A stretch of 64,000 bases of DNA from Chlorocebus sabaeus. Lineage: Eukaryota; Chordata; Mammalia; Primates; Cercopithecidae. How positions within the stretch are numbered: position 1 is the first letter of the stretch; each line of letters starts with the position of its first letter. Below the pieces are notes generated by a model that ran no database searches, was not told the DNA's origin, and saw only the letters and a program-made list of their open reading frames with translations. The translations under genes were made by a program, and so were the position numbers. The stretch covers positions 67,622,816-67,686,815 of the forward strand of contig NC_132919.1 of assembly GCF_047675955.1 (NCBI RefSeq). Reading direction: 5' to 3'. Positions 51,575 through 64,000 of this stretch are shown here, piece after piece.

Positions 51575-51715
51575 AGATGATGCCATCATTACAGGAAGGA
51601 GGCAGGAGGACCCCTATCTTGGAGTGATGTGGGTGACTCCATGGGGTGCCATTTCTGCACAGAGTCCATTGTCCAGATGGAAGGTGCTCAGCTAGATCTT
51701 TTAATCTTTTCCTGA

Positions 51716-52029
<314 letters not shown>

Positions 52030-52140
52030 TTAACATTCACTCATTCATCTCATTCCACACATGCTCATTAATTCTTTTTTTGTTCCAGGCACTGTACTGC
52101 CCGAAGATGTATAGTTTCTGTGTTCAAGAAGCTTATAGTT

Positions 52141-52500
52141 GTCTGGGTGTGGTGGCTCATACCTGTAATCTCAGCACTTTGAGAGGCTGAGGCCAATTTC
52201 ATTATAGTTTAAAGCGGGGCGTGGTGGTTCACCCCTGTAATCCCAGCACTTTGGGAGGCTGGGGTGGGTGGATCACCTGAGGTCAGGAGTTCAAGACCAC
52301 CCTGGCCAACATGGTGAAACCCAGTCTCTACTAAAAATACAAAAATTAGCTGGGCATGGTGGCACATGCCTGTAATCCCAGCTATTTTGGTGGCTGAGGC
52401 ACAAGAATCACTTAAACCTGGGAGTGAGCCCAGATTGTGCCACTGCACTCCAGCCTGGGTGACAGATCAAGACTGTCTCAAATAATAATAATAATAATAA
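52141..52500 (+). mobile_element. Alu fragment and AluS
   Basis: A 50-bp Alu head (52141-52193), 19 bp of other sequence, then an Alu 52213-52500 with an AAT microsatellite tail. Confidence 0.83.
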
Positions 52501-52669
52501 AGAAATTTGTAATTTAGAGGACAAGATGGACAATGAAGCATAATGCCATAAATAGATATGTATTTACACATTGTTAGCAGGGTTGATGAAAGCATATATA
52601 ACAAGGGGATCTATTCTAATTAAAGAACCAAGAAAGACCTCTTTCAGTGTTATTTAAATGAGCTCTGAT

Positions 52670-52986
52670 GGCCTGGTGCGGTGGCTCAGGCCTGTAATCC
52701 CAGCACTTTGGGAGGCTGAGGCAGGTGGATCACCTGAGGTCAGGAGTTTGAGACCAGCCTGACCAACATGGAAAAACCCCATCTCTACTAAAAATACAAA
52801 ATTAGCCGGGCATGGTGGCAGGTGCCTGTAATCCCAGCTACTTGGGAGGCTGAGGGAGGAGACTTACTAAACCCAGGAGACGGATGTTGCGGTGAGCTGA
52901 GATCGTGCCATTGCACTCCAGCCTCGGCAACAAGAGCGAAACCGTGGCTCAAAAAAAAAAAGAAAGAAAAAAGAAAAAAAAAAAAA
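52670..52986 (+). mobile_element. AluS-type
   Basis: Full-length forward Alu. Confidence 0.89.
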
Positions 52987-53252
52987 GCGCTCTGATGAAT
53001 AAATAGGAGTTAGCCAGGTAAAGAGAAGAAGGGAGGGAGGCATTCTAGAAAGATAAAAAAACAGCCTGTGCAAAGGCCCTGAAGAGCAGAGAGCACATTG
53101 TTTGATAGAAAGTCACATGGCAGGAGTACAGAAAGCTAGCAAAGAGAGGTGACATGGGCAGGGATCAGATCACGCAGAAATTTTGGTTGTTTCTCTTTTT
53201 TTGCCCCCGGAAATATGAGGAAAGGACCAGCTGCAGTAAAAATCCCCTGGAG

Positions 53253-54632
<1,380 letters not shown>

Positions 54633-54671
54633 CTTTTTGATATACACATATACTCAGGCATATGAATCTAG

Positions 54672-55589
<918 letters not shown>

Positions 55590-56423
55590 TAAATATCTGG
55601 ATAATGTTTTACTGAATCAATGCCTCCTGCTTTGTTTGCCAATTCCCTATTGACGGATATTTCGGTTGTTTTCAACTTTTCACATCATTACACACGATCT
55701 CATGTTCATTTTTTAACATAACAATGTTTATTTTTTTGGAATACATTTTTGTTAGTGGAATTGCTGGGTGATTGACAAATTGTCTAGGTCTAATTCAACA
55801 TGTTCATACTGTGTACCAAGGGGAGATGTAACGTGGATAGCACCAAAGTCAGGGAAGTCTTTCCGGCTCCTGGTCTGCCGGTCTGCCTTTTTGAAGGCCT
55901 TGGACTGTTACAGCCATACCCTGGCCTTTCCCAGGCTTTTCTTTCCCTGGCACGGATGCAGTGTGTGCGGTCAGAGATGGCGAGTTCGAGACCTGTCCGA
56001 ACCATCAACCCCCAGCCAGGCCCCGCTGCAGCCGCTGCGGTGGCACTCCCAGCCCCTGGGAATTCATCCCCAGGTCTCCTCCCCGACCGCGGGAGGGCGT
56101 GTTAGGGGAGCAGCTTAGGCAGGCAACGATTGCACCATCCACGGTTTGAAAAGGAAGTCCGGGAAGCGCAAGGAGGAAACTTGTACAACCCAAAGGTTGA
56201 GTCCCAGCATCCACACTCGGCCCCTGCAACGACCCTTCCACTCCTACTCGCTGGGTTCCTATCCCTTCCCTTCCATCCCGTCTCAGCCCAACTCTATGCT
56301 GGGCACTGGCCCTTTAAGGAGCTGTCACGATGGCGTCGCTGGCCCCGCCCGGCGGGGAGGGCCGAGAGGCAGGGGAGGGGTTGGTGGTGGCTGCGGGGAT
56401 GGGGCGGGAGGGGGGGTCTGGGT

Positions 56424-56433
56424 CTATTTTTAG
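56424..56433 (+). promoter_or_regulatory. MEF2 consensus site in HDAC5 promoter
   Basis: CTATTTTTAG matches YTAWWWWTAR at all ten positions, inside otherwise very GC-rich sequence where such an A/T decamer is conspicuous. HDAC5 protein binds and represses MEF2, so occupancy would form a feedback loop. Binding is inferred. Confidence 0.65.
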
Positions 56434-56444
56434 CTTCGGGTCGG

Positions 56445-56454
56445 GTCACGTGAC
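56445..56454 (+). promoter_or_regulatory. GTCACGTGAC palindrome (E-box / CLEAR-type)
   Basis: A perfect 10-bp palindrome around CACGTG. It equals the consensus given for CLEAR elements bound by TFEB/TFE3/MITF and also suits USF. It lies 11 bp after the MEF2 site and 5 bp before a CRE-like TGACGTCT. Confidence 0.6.
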
Positions 56455-56460
56455 GGGAGT

Positions 56461-56611
56461 GACGTCTCTGAATGTTGTTGTTGGTGGCGGCGGCGAGCGG
56501 AGCCGGAGGAGCCGCCGCAAAGATGGAGGAGCCGTCGAGGAGGCGCTGCCGTCGCTGCCGCCGCCGCTGCTGCCGCCGCCGCCCGCGAAGCCGGAGCTCG
56601 AGCCGCAGCGG
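56461..56611 (+). other. HDAC5: HDAC5 exon 1 (non-coding, 5' UTR)
   Basis: A GC-rich leader exon with short CGG/CCG runs, ending CAGCGG|GTGAGC. The donor after 56611 is strong and is the natural partner of the exon 2 acceptor at 62674. The left edge is an estimate. The exon contains ATGs at 56472 and 56523 in the same frame, both upstream of the main start. Confidence 0.7.
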
Positions 56612-57924
56612 GTGAGCGCGCCGCCCCGGCCCAGATCCCGTCTTCCCGGCCCCTTGGACGCGAGGCGGCGCCCCCTCCGCCTTCCGTCTCTGTCCGTAGG
56701 CTCCCAGCGCGCGCGCCGAGCTCCGCGCCCCCCTTCCTTCCTCCTGGGCCCGGGTGCCAGCCGGCGCTCCCCGGGAGCGTCGCCAGCCCGGGAGCTGGGC
56801 ATCGGGGTTGCTGCGCGCGCCCCTCCCTGCTCCTCCCAGACAGGGGCGCCTTCCCTGCAGGTAAGGGAGGGGCCCGCCTTCCTGCGCCCCCAAATGGCTC
56901 AGAGACCGGCCGGGGTTGTCAGATTTGCCCCTTCCCTGGCGGCGCATGTTGCGTTGCAGAGCCATTTGAGCCCTGCACCCGGATTCTGTGCAGACCCCTC
57001 TTCGCTGGACACCCCTTTCTTGGTACTCTGAGGTGAGGTGTGCTGCCCACCCACAGCGCTTCTCCCCATAGCTACGAACGCATCCTTATTTTATGTCCTT
57101 GACTTGTGTGCATGAGGAGGGGGACTGCGGAGTCCACCTTACTTCTCTCTCCATTATTCTCACCCCGTCTCCTCTGAGGCGTTACTGCGTTTGTTTCCAC
57201 CCTCTTCTCCTGTCTGACACCCTGGAGCCAGGATGCGAGAGCGAGGAGATGAAATGGAGCTCTGCCCCAACCCCTTCTTGTCTGGGGTGGATGCCCCCCA
57301 TTTTTCATCCCGGGTCTGTATCTCAAGGAAGCGGGAGCACTACCAGTGTCTTGTTAACTTGGGGGAGTCACCTTCTCCACCCCACCCTTCCCTGGGGCCC
57401 TGGGGAAGATGAGAAGTGGCTGGGTGTAATTAATTAATCTGGGAGCCTGGTGGGGGCTGTTGGAGTGGAGAGGTTGGGTGCTTCCTTTGGGAGAGGAGAT
57501 AACCACCTGATACCCCTGACTGATACCCCCTTCTGAGATGAGGTGTGTCCCTAAAGAGGAAGGGTAACAGCTGCAGTTGCTTTTAGGAGGGTGCAAAAGG
57601 GACCCATCACTCTTGTCAGTGACTACCATGCTTTTGGGACCTGGAATTAGATTTGGAGCTTGGGTAGGTGGTGATGATTTGGTTCAGTGTCCAACTGGGA
57701 GGGGAGGATGGAGCCAGATTATGGGAACAAAAGGAGGTTGGGGGGAGGGTGAGATCCAGGAGTCTTGGTCAGAGGGACCCCTGGCCAGATTGCCTTGCAG
57801 GATTGCAGTCTGGGTCTGGGTCCTGCCTTCGGCCTCCTCTTAGGTTCAGAGGATGTAGGCAGGCAGGGATGGTCTTCAGTCTCCCAAGTCCTAGGCACCC
57901 TGAGCCGATGCTGGCTGTTGAGAT

Positions 57925-57962
57925 GCTGGGCTGGGCTGGGCTGGGCTGGGCTGGCTGGGCTG
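57925..57962 (+). repeat. (CTGGG)n, quadruplex-prone
   Basis: Five GGG runs with CT spacers (57928-57950), then a degenerate unit. It lies on the non-template strand of HDAC5 intron 1. Confidence 0.9.
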
Positions 57963-59342
57963 GATGGTGGATGAGCCATGTTGGGGACTGCCTGCTTCTT
58001 CATTCCAGTCTTCCCTCCTTCCTCTCCCTTCCTAAACACAAAGCTTGGGGAGATCTTGGTTTGTCTCCTTCCTCTTTTCTTGACTCCTCTCTTTGCCTTC
58101 TCTTCACTTGAACTTGCATCTGGGCTTTCTTGACAAGGCAGTAGGGGTCTCTCTGAGTTAGAGAAATGGGCTCCCAGCATCTCCACTCTGTCCTGGGAAT
58201 GTGGGCATGCCGGAGACCAGAGAGACAGATCTCAGGTGCAGGTTACTTGGGGGCAAGGATGGAGGAAATGTTAGTTCTGTGCCAGCCTCCCCTTCTTCTC
58301 CAGTATATCCTCCTACTTTGGCTGGATCGTGTAATTTGGAGGGGGGCAGCAGTTTCACATGCCCCACCCACCCCAAGTAGCTGCAGAGACAAAGGTTTGC
58401 TTTCCCTTCTCTAGGGGTGGCATCTTAACTGTGTGTTTAGAAATGGGGCCTGGGAATGTTGGGGGGTGTCATTTGTGTTCCTGCATAGTGAGGGAGGGGA
58501 ATCAGCTATAGGAGCTGGGGGTAGCGCGGTCGGTGCTGAAGTACCAGCTGCTCTTTAATAATTAATTCTTCCTACTCACATCCCTTTGAGGAGGGATGTC
58601 TGGAACACAGCATCAGGCTCAGCCAGCCTGCTAGAGGACGCACTCCTGTTGGTGGCGGTGGTAGGGGGAGGGGGAGACAGCAAGGGGGGGTGGTTCTTGG
58701 CATTTTTGGAGCACTGTAGCTTGCTCATGAATGAAAACCTGATGCAGCCGGTGAGGGGGCCTATTGTAGCCGACTTTAGCTAATTGAACTTTCTCTGCCT
58801 TTCTTCTTCCCCATCCCACCTCACCCCAGGCCCAGCCCCAGCCCTTTCGTGAATGGGGACCCTGTCTGGTAGTGCTGGGAAGAGGGTATCATTCTGCCTG
58901 AGGTTTTAGGGCAAACAGACCCTGTCTTCTGCCCTCTGCCTCCGCCTCCTCCCTTCCTCCCCTCTCACCACCCCCCCTCTTTTTTTTTTTTTTTTTTCTA
59001 GAAATAGCAGCCTCCTCCATCTGGCTTGTGCAGATGCCTGGAGCTGCGTCTGAGCAGACAAACAGAAATGGGCCGATTGCAAAAATGAATTTGTCAGCCT
59101 GGTGCCTTTTTTCCTTCCCTGTCACCCTCCCCCTTTCCCTGGTTTGGGGCCTGGACATCCGACTCTGCCACCCTTCATGGCTCTGATACTTCTGGGTTTC
59201 TGTTGGCGTAGCTTGAGGGAGACACTAGGCAACAGAAGCTCTCGGAGGCTGAGGAAAGTGGTAGGCTGTGGCCATGGTCAGGAAGGGTCAAGATAAGTCC
59301 CTAGTGCCTATGACCTTTGGGTGGGATGTCTTGGCTTGTAAC

Positions 59343-59684
<342 letters not shown>

Positions 59685-61102
59685 TCAGACTCCCAAGACT
59701 TGGTTCACACTGCTTGACCCTGTCACCTATGACCTAGGGGGTGCCCTGGCCTGGAGCCAGAGCAGGTGTGTTGGGAGGGGTTGCATGGTGGTACTGGAGT
59801 CCAGGTTCCAGAGAGGGTCTCCAAGGGACACCTGACTCCCCAGTAATTTTGAGGGAGTTGTTCGAGTGACAAGATCGCTACAGGGTAACATTGTGAACCT
59901 ATGGCCTTTGGAGCATTGCATTGTACCATGTGCCCCTCACTTGTCTGTCCTCCTCCCACCCTTTGCCAGAGTTTGGGGTTTCCGCCCTACTTCCCCAGGC
60001 TCAGCCCTGAGCTTGTAGGGTGAGATGCAGCCCGTTTCCTTCATTCATCCTAGCCCAGCTGTCTTGGCTGGATGTGGGAGGTGGTTTTGGATCCTGGAGT
60101 AGGGTAGGGGTCTGTCTGGAAGAAAGAGTTGGTGTGAGGTAGTGGGGCAGGACGCTTGGGGTGGGCAAGGGGTCTGCCTACTTATGATGTCCTGGAAGTT
60201 GGGCCGCTCCCTGGTTTGGCATCCAAGTGTTAGGTCATCTGGGACACAGCTCCTGGTCCCTGACTGCCCACTGAGACCCAACGGATTTCTCTGCAGATGT
60301 GGGAACAAACAGCTCAGGTTTAAAACATCAGACTCCCCTTCTCCCCTTCATGCCCCACCCCAGACAAGAATCTGTGCTTGTCCCAATCAGACCGTGAACA
60401 CTGCTTTGTTTCTCAGGGAGGCCCAGCCTGTGGCTCTGGTTCACTTGGGAGACTTGATGGGGGTGTTGGCAGACACTCTTTACAGGTGGACAGGGGCCCA
60501 GGGATCTTGCTGAATTTTATAGGATAGGGAGGAGTAGATGTACCTGAGTCCTGAGCCCACCATGAATTCAAGGAGCTACTCCCTTCCTCTTCTGCCTCAG
60601 GGGTGAGGATCAGCGCCTTTAAGACCCAGAGAGACAGTGGGTGGCTTAGGATGATGGGGGCTGGGGGCTAAGCTTAATCTGGTTTCTATGCCGCTTGGGG
60701 CTGTGCCCCTTCTGAGCACCTTGTTGTGGAGGTGCCTCTCAATGTGGAGATGGGCTGGGCTACTCAGGCTTCTGGGAATCGTGGGAATTTCTGAACCTGT
60801 GTTCCCCAGCCCACGGGAAAGGGTGTGAGTGGGACTGGGCGCCATCCCTGGTGTGGGCGCAGGCCGAACTGCCTGCCCAAATGGGCCCTGCCAGAGCACC
60901 AGCAGCCCTACCTGCCACATTCCTGAGCTTGGCCTCAGTCCTGCCTGTGTAGCCTTTTTTGTCCTAATCCATACCTGTGCCTGTCAGGAGCAATTTAGCC
61001 CCTTTAACTCTGCCCCCCAATCTGAGTGTACCTTTCTCCAGCCGTAGAGTCCAAGCCCTATGGGCAAGAGCAGACAGCAGCAAGCCTGGGACCTCAAGGT
61101 CT

Positions 61103-61137
61103 CGTGTGTGCATGTGCGCGCGTGTGCGCATGTGTAT
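61103..61137 (+). repeat. Alternating purine-pyrimidine tract
   Basis: 35 bp of unbroken YR alternation (CGTGTGTGCATGTGCGCGCG...), rich in CG and TG steps, in HDAC5 intron 1. Confidence 0.92.
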
Positions 61138-62232
61138 TCACGTTCTTGTGTTTCTGCCATAGCTGGCTTCTGGACTCCAAATGGACCCCACCCTTGGGAA
61201 TCTGATGAGAATGCAAGGCTTACTGAGAATTAATCCTGCCAGGAGGTGGGGCTGTCTAGGTTGGGCAGAGCTGATTGCTGGTTCGAGGCTTGGGGAGCAG
61301 AGTTAGGGCTTAAACTCGCAGCAGCTCACAGCCTCCTCTGATGGCTTCCTTCTACCTTGCTTTCATTGGGTATTGGAAGGCCTGCCTTCATTTGGAAGCA
61401 AATGAATGAGATCATGTCTGGGGTGGATCGTGGGCTGTTAAGGGATGGACCAGGTGGCTGTGTGCATAGTGTCTGAGGCTTGAGGACTAACTGTGGGGGA
61501 GAGCTGGAGGAGTGGGCATGGGTTGGCAAAGCCATGGTCCTGTAATACCTCCTCCTTTACTATGCTGGCCTCAGCAGGGTTACCGCTGGGCCTTTTGTTG
61601 CTTTTGTACAAACTGGGAAAAAATTGTCCCTTGTTTTGGGTGGACTCAGCATGTCAGGCCGTGGCTTGGCAGGCAGGGCACAGGCTGGATTTTATACCTC
61701 CCTGGGCCAGACCTCCTTACACAGAGCACAACCTGTACAATATACAGAAAGCCCTGGGCTTGGGCCCTGTACCTGCCAGGCCAGGGGTACTAGATTTGGA
61801 ATGGAGAGGTCTCTGATTTTCTCAGTTCCTGGAAAGAGAAGCTGTTGTCCTGGTCTGTTGTTGAACTGGGCGAGACCAAAACGGAAATACATCCATATTT
61901 CCAGAGTTGGGTGGCACAAGGATCAGAAAGTCAGGAGAAGACCCCTAGAAGTCCCAGCTTAGGCTATGGAGGCTGGGATACCAGTTTGTCCCTTAATTTC
62001 TGCCAGGGACTCTAGATCAGCCCTGCATCTCCCCACTGCTATGGACAGAGATCAGAAGCCCCCTGCACTTTCTCCTTTGGTGCACACCTAGTACCATGGC
62101 AGGCACTGTTGGGAGTCTATAGGGTCTCCCCACCTGGCAGTAGACACTCACCTGAAAAGAGGTCTGTTGGGTTTGACCACCATAGCCATTTCCTATCTTT
62201 TGGGCTCTGGGAGCCTCATAGTTAGTAAGATA

Positions 62233-62502
62233 AGAAACCGGGCGCGGTGGCTCAAGCCTGTGATCCCAGCACTTTGGGAGGCCGAGCTGGGCGGATCACG
62301 AGGTCAGGAGATTGAGACCATCCTGGCTAACCCGGTGAAGCCCCATCTCTACTAAAAAATACAAAAAACTAGCCGGGCGAGGTGGCGGGCGCCTGTAGTC
62401 CCAGCTACTCGGGAGGCTGAGGCAGGAGAATGGCGTGAACCCGGGAGGCGGAGCTTGCAGTGAGCGGAGCTCCGTCTCAAAAAAAAGAAAAAAAAGAAAG
62501 AA
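62233..62502 (+). mobile_element. AluY, Old World monkey type, 3' deleted
   Basis: Young forward copy missing about 40 bases before its tail; flanked by AAGAAACC / AAGAAACCAG (about 62231 and 62497). Confidence 0.9.
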
Positions 62503-62676
62503 ACCAGGGTCTATCCAGTTCTGCTGATTTCCACTGTGCCTGTGGGCAGGTATCCCTCCCTCTCATCCCTCTCATCCCTCTCATCCCCAGGTATAAACTG
62601 ACAAGCTCCAAGGTCTCCTTCGACTCTCAGATTCCTGAGTTAGGGGCCTCTAACCCTGCTCCATCTCTCCCCAGGG

Positions 62677-62795
62677 ATGCCGTTCTGAGTGCCTGACTGC
62701 CTCGCCCCGAAGGATGGCCTCGGATGGGCATTAGAGGCACGGCGGCCCCGGGCTCCCGTCCCGTCCGTCTGTCTGTTATCGTCTGTCTCTCTTGA
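62677..62795 (+). other. Three short upstream ORFs in HDAC5 exon 2
   Basis: ATG at 62677 gives a 3-codon ORF (stop 62686-62688). ATG at 62714 gives MASDGH (stop 62732-62734, in frame with the main ORF). ATG at 62724 gives a 23-codon ORF beginning MGIRGTAAPG (stop 62793-62795). All end before the HDAC5 start at 62864. Confidence 0.6.
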
Positions 62796-62863
62796 CATCA
62801 CCGCAGCTCCACCCCCTCCCGTCCCAGCCCCCAACGCCAGCTTCCTGCAGGCCCAGAGCCGGC

Positions 62864-62885
62864 ATGAACTCTCCCAACGAGTCGG
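62864..62885 (+). CDS. HDAC5: HDAC5, first coding segment (N-terminal 7 residues; rest off the right edge)
   Basis: Histone deacetylase 5 is a class IIa enzyme of about 1120 residues. It shuttles between nucleus and cytoplasm under 14-3-3 control and represses MEF2 target genes with NCoR/SMRT-HDAC3. Only MNSPNES plus the first base of the next codon is visible. This is the known HDAC5 N-terminus, and the phase fits an Asp codon (G|AT) at residue 8. The start has G at -3. The MEF2-binding, 14-3-3 and catalytic regions are outside the window. Synteny with HROB in divergent orientation supports the call. Confidence 0.93.
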
Positions 62886-64000
62886 GTAAGAGCTGGGAGG
62901 TTGGAGAAGAGCACCCTGGGGTAGCTTTGGATGCAATGGGCTGTGTGGGTTTCCCTTCCAGGCCAGCTGACCTTTACTGTCTGATCTATAAGGGAATGAG
63001 GGGGTCAGGAGTGGAGAGGTGTTGCAAGAAAAGGCCCATGAGGTAGACCTGGGAATTGATGGATTGATGGTCCGACCTGGTCCTGGGAAGGCAATGGGTC
63101 CTACTCTGCCCCCCTTGCTTGCCCTCTCAACTTAGGGGTATTCACCTCCACCTCTGCCTTCCCCTGCTAGCCAAGACAGGCGGGCCTGAAGGGGCAGTGT
63201 GTATCCCTGAATCTCTCTCGGCAGTCTGAGACGAAGTTGGAGGAATTTCTTTACTATAGCAGAATGCCCAGCTTCCTTTTTGTGGTGGTGGCTTCTTTAC
63301 TTGGTGGAATGTTTGTGTTCCACACTTTTTTCTTAGTGGAGGTTTACAAGGGCACTGGGCCTTAACCTCCGTGTATCGGTGTGTGGTGTTGGGTGGGAGT
63401 GGGGTGACATGGGTAGAGGAGTCTCGGCTCTCCTCTGAATCCAGGTAGACTGCCTCTCTTCCTCTTGGGCCGTTCATATGATAGATTGCTAATCTGGGGT
63501 CTTTTACTCTGAGATTTCCTGTTCCTCTCTGCTTCTAGGACCCTGTCCAGTGCTGCCAGAAATAGTCTATTGGGGGGACTCCAGGCAGCTTGATGTGCAG
63601 CTGCTTCTGGATGTGTGCCTGTGAGGCTGTGTTCTAGTGGCCTGAGCTGGACCCTCAGCAGTTTCCCAGGAGGGTCGTGAGCCAGTGTGGTCAGAGTCAT
63701 GGCTGTCTCCTCCTCTTTGACTGTCTCCTTCTGCAAGGTGTTAAAGGTCCATCTTGCTCAACTTTAGCCGTCCATGGCCCATAATACGCTCCATCTTTTT
63801 ATGTAGGGGTGAGTGGATATTTCTCCTTTTAGAGAAAGGGCAATTAGGGCCTAGGATGAATACCCATTTGCAGGATTGTACGGAAGCAGCATGAGGGAGG
63901 AATCCAGACCACCCCACATTTTCTTCCCCGTCATCCTTCCTGCAGGGTTTGCGGTTCCCCCTCAGATATTCCTGCCTCTGCCCTTGCCCTCATTCAGCCC
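62886..64000. other. HDAC5 intron 2 (left part)
   Basis: Unique intronic sequence to the window end. No exon, Alu or other repeat is recognised. Confidence 0.75.

Larger units (their letters stand above)
56290..56520 (+). promoter_or_regulatory. HDAC5: HDAC5 CpG-island promoter
   Basis: GC-rich, Alu-free DNA upstream of HDAC5 exon 1. In order it holds a GC box (CCCCGCCC, about 56343), long G-runs (56380-56422), a perfect MEF2 consensus CTATTTTTAG (56424-56433), the palindrome GTCACGTGAC (56445-56454) and a CRE-like TGACGTCT (56460-56467). Three activator-type sites fall within 45 bp, just ahead of the exon. Start sites are inferred to lie at about 56440-56500. The GC-rich block continues downstream past 56880. 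Confidence 0.75.
62675..62885 (+). other. HDAC5: HDAC5 exon 2 (rest of leader plus start of CDS)
   Basis: The exon follows CCATCTCTCCCCAG (ending at 62674) and stops before donor GTAAGA at 62886. Other AG dinucleotides at 62806 and 62850 could serve as alternative acceptors, but the first has the best pyrimidine tract. The leader has an in-frame stop TAG at 62732-62734 ahead of the main ATG, which supports the start at 62864. Confidence 0.8.

Noticed and set aside
56294..56965. 223-codon minus-strand frame opposite HDAC5 exon 1
   Set aside because: Low-complexity Arg/Gly/Ala-rich composition from CpG-island DNA; no splice or promoter support.
56330..57031. 233-codon plus-strand frame over the HDAC5 promoter and exon 1 (MASLAPPGGEG...)
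   Set aside because: It lies in GC-rich DNA where stops are rare and runs past the exon 1 donor. If spliced it ends at the TAG at 62732, so at most it is a long uORF if transcription starts before 56330.
62841..62850. Alternative exon 2 acceptor CTTCCTGCAG for HDAC5
   Set aside because: Usable in principle, but the CTCTCCCCAG at 62674 has the longer pyrimidine tract and the sequence between resembles leader exon. Kept only as an alternative.

Overview
The window is primate nuclear DNA. It has spliced vertebrate genes, about a hundred Alu copies, L1 3' ends, MIR fossils and an ERVK-type solo LTR. Many of the youngest Alus share a form I associate with Old World monkeys: 'ggctcaagcctg', 'gccgagacggg', 'aaaaaactagccgggcgagg', 'gagatccggccactg'. 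The source is therefore most likely a cercopithecid such as a macaque or baboon. The gene order matches the human 17q21.31 interval ASB16 - HROB (C17orf53) - HDAC5, seen here in inverted orientation.

Layout. Bases 1-6800 hold the 5' part of ASB16 on the minus strand (exons 1 and 2; later exons lie off the left edge). Its promoter carries a MEF2-type site and an E-box. About 6800-13970 is intergenic and Alu-rich. Bases 13980-38345 hold the complete HROB gene on the minus strand. Ten exons with GT-AG junctions join in one frame to about 652 codons, ending in a 3' UTR with an AATAAA signal. About 38760-56290 is an 18 kb divergent intergenic interval between the HROB and HDAC5 promoters, almost filled by Alus. 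From about 56290 on the plus strand come the GC-rich HDAC5 promoter, a non-coding exon 1, a 6 kb intron, and exon 2 with the start codon and the first residues (MNSPNES...). The rest of HDAC5 lies beyond the right edge.

How the genes relate. ASB16 is an ankyrin/SOCS-box family member, presumed to be a substrate receptor for a cullin-5 ubiquitin ligase. HROB is an OB-fold homologous-recombination factor that works with the MCM8-MCM9 helicase. HDAC5 is a class IIa deacetylase that represses MEF2. They are neighbours, not a pathway. However, both ASB16 and HDAC5 carry a perfect 10-bp MEF2 consensus close to the presumed start site, so a MEF2-HDAC5 feedback loop is possible.

The most unusual non-genic structure is an about 1.55 kb TG...CA-bounded repeat in HROB intron 9 (17194-18745). 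It has about 250-bp inverted arms, an internal array of eight exact-period 53-bp units each holding a small hairpin, and a young Alu with a clean target-site duplication. The HDAC5 leader carries several upstream ORFs, one of them spliced, arginine-rich and with a strong start context. I see no CRISPR array, tRNA or rRNA gene, or intact viral gene. Most open frames here are translated Alu sequence. Nothing points convincingly to an entirely new biological system.
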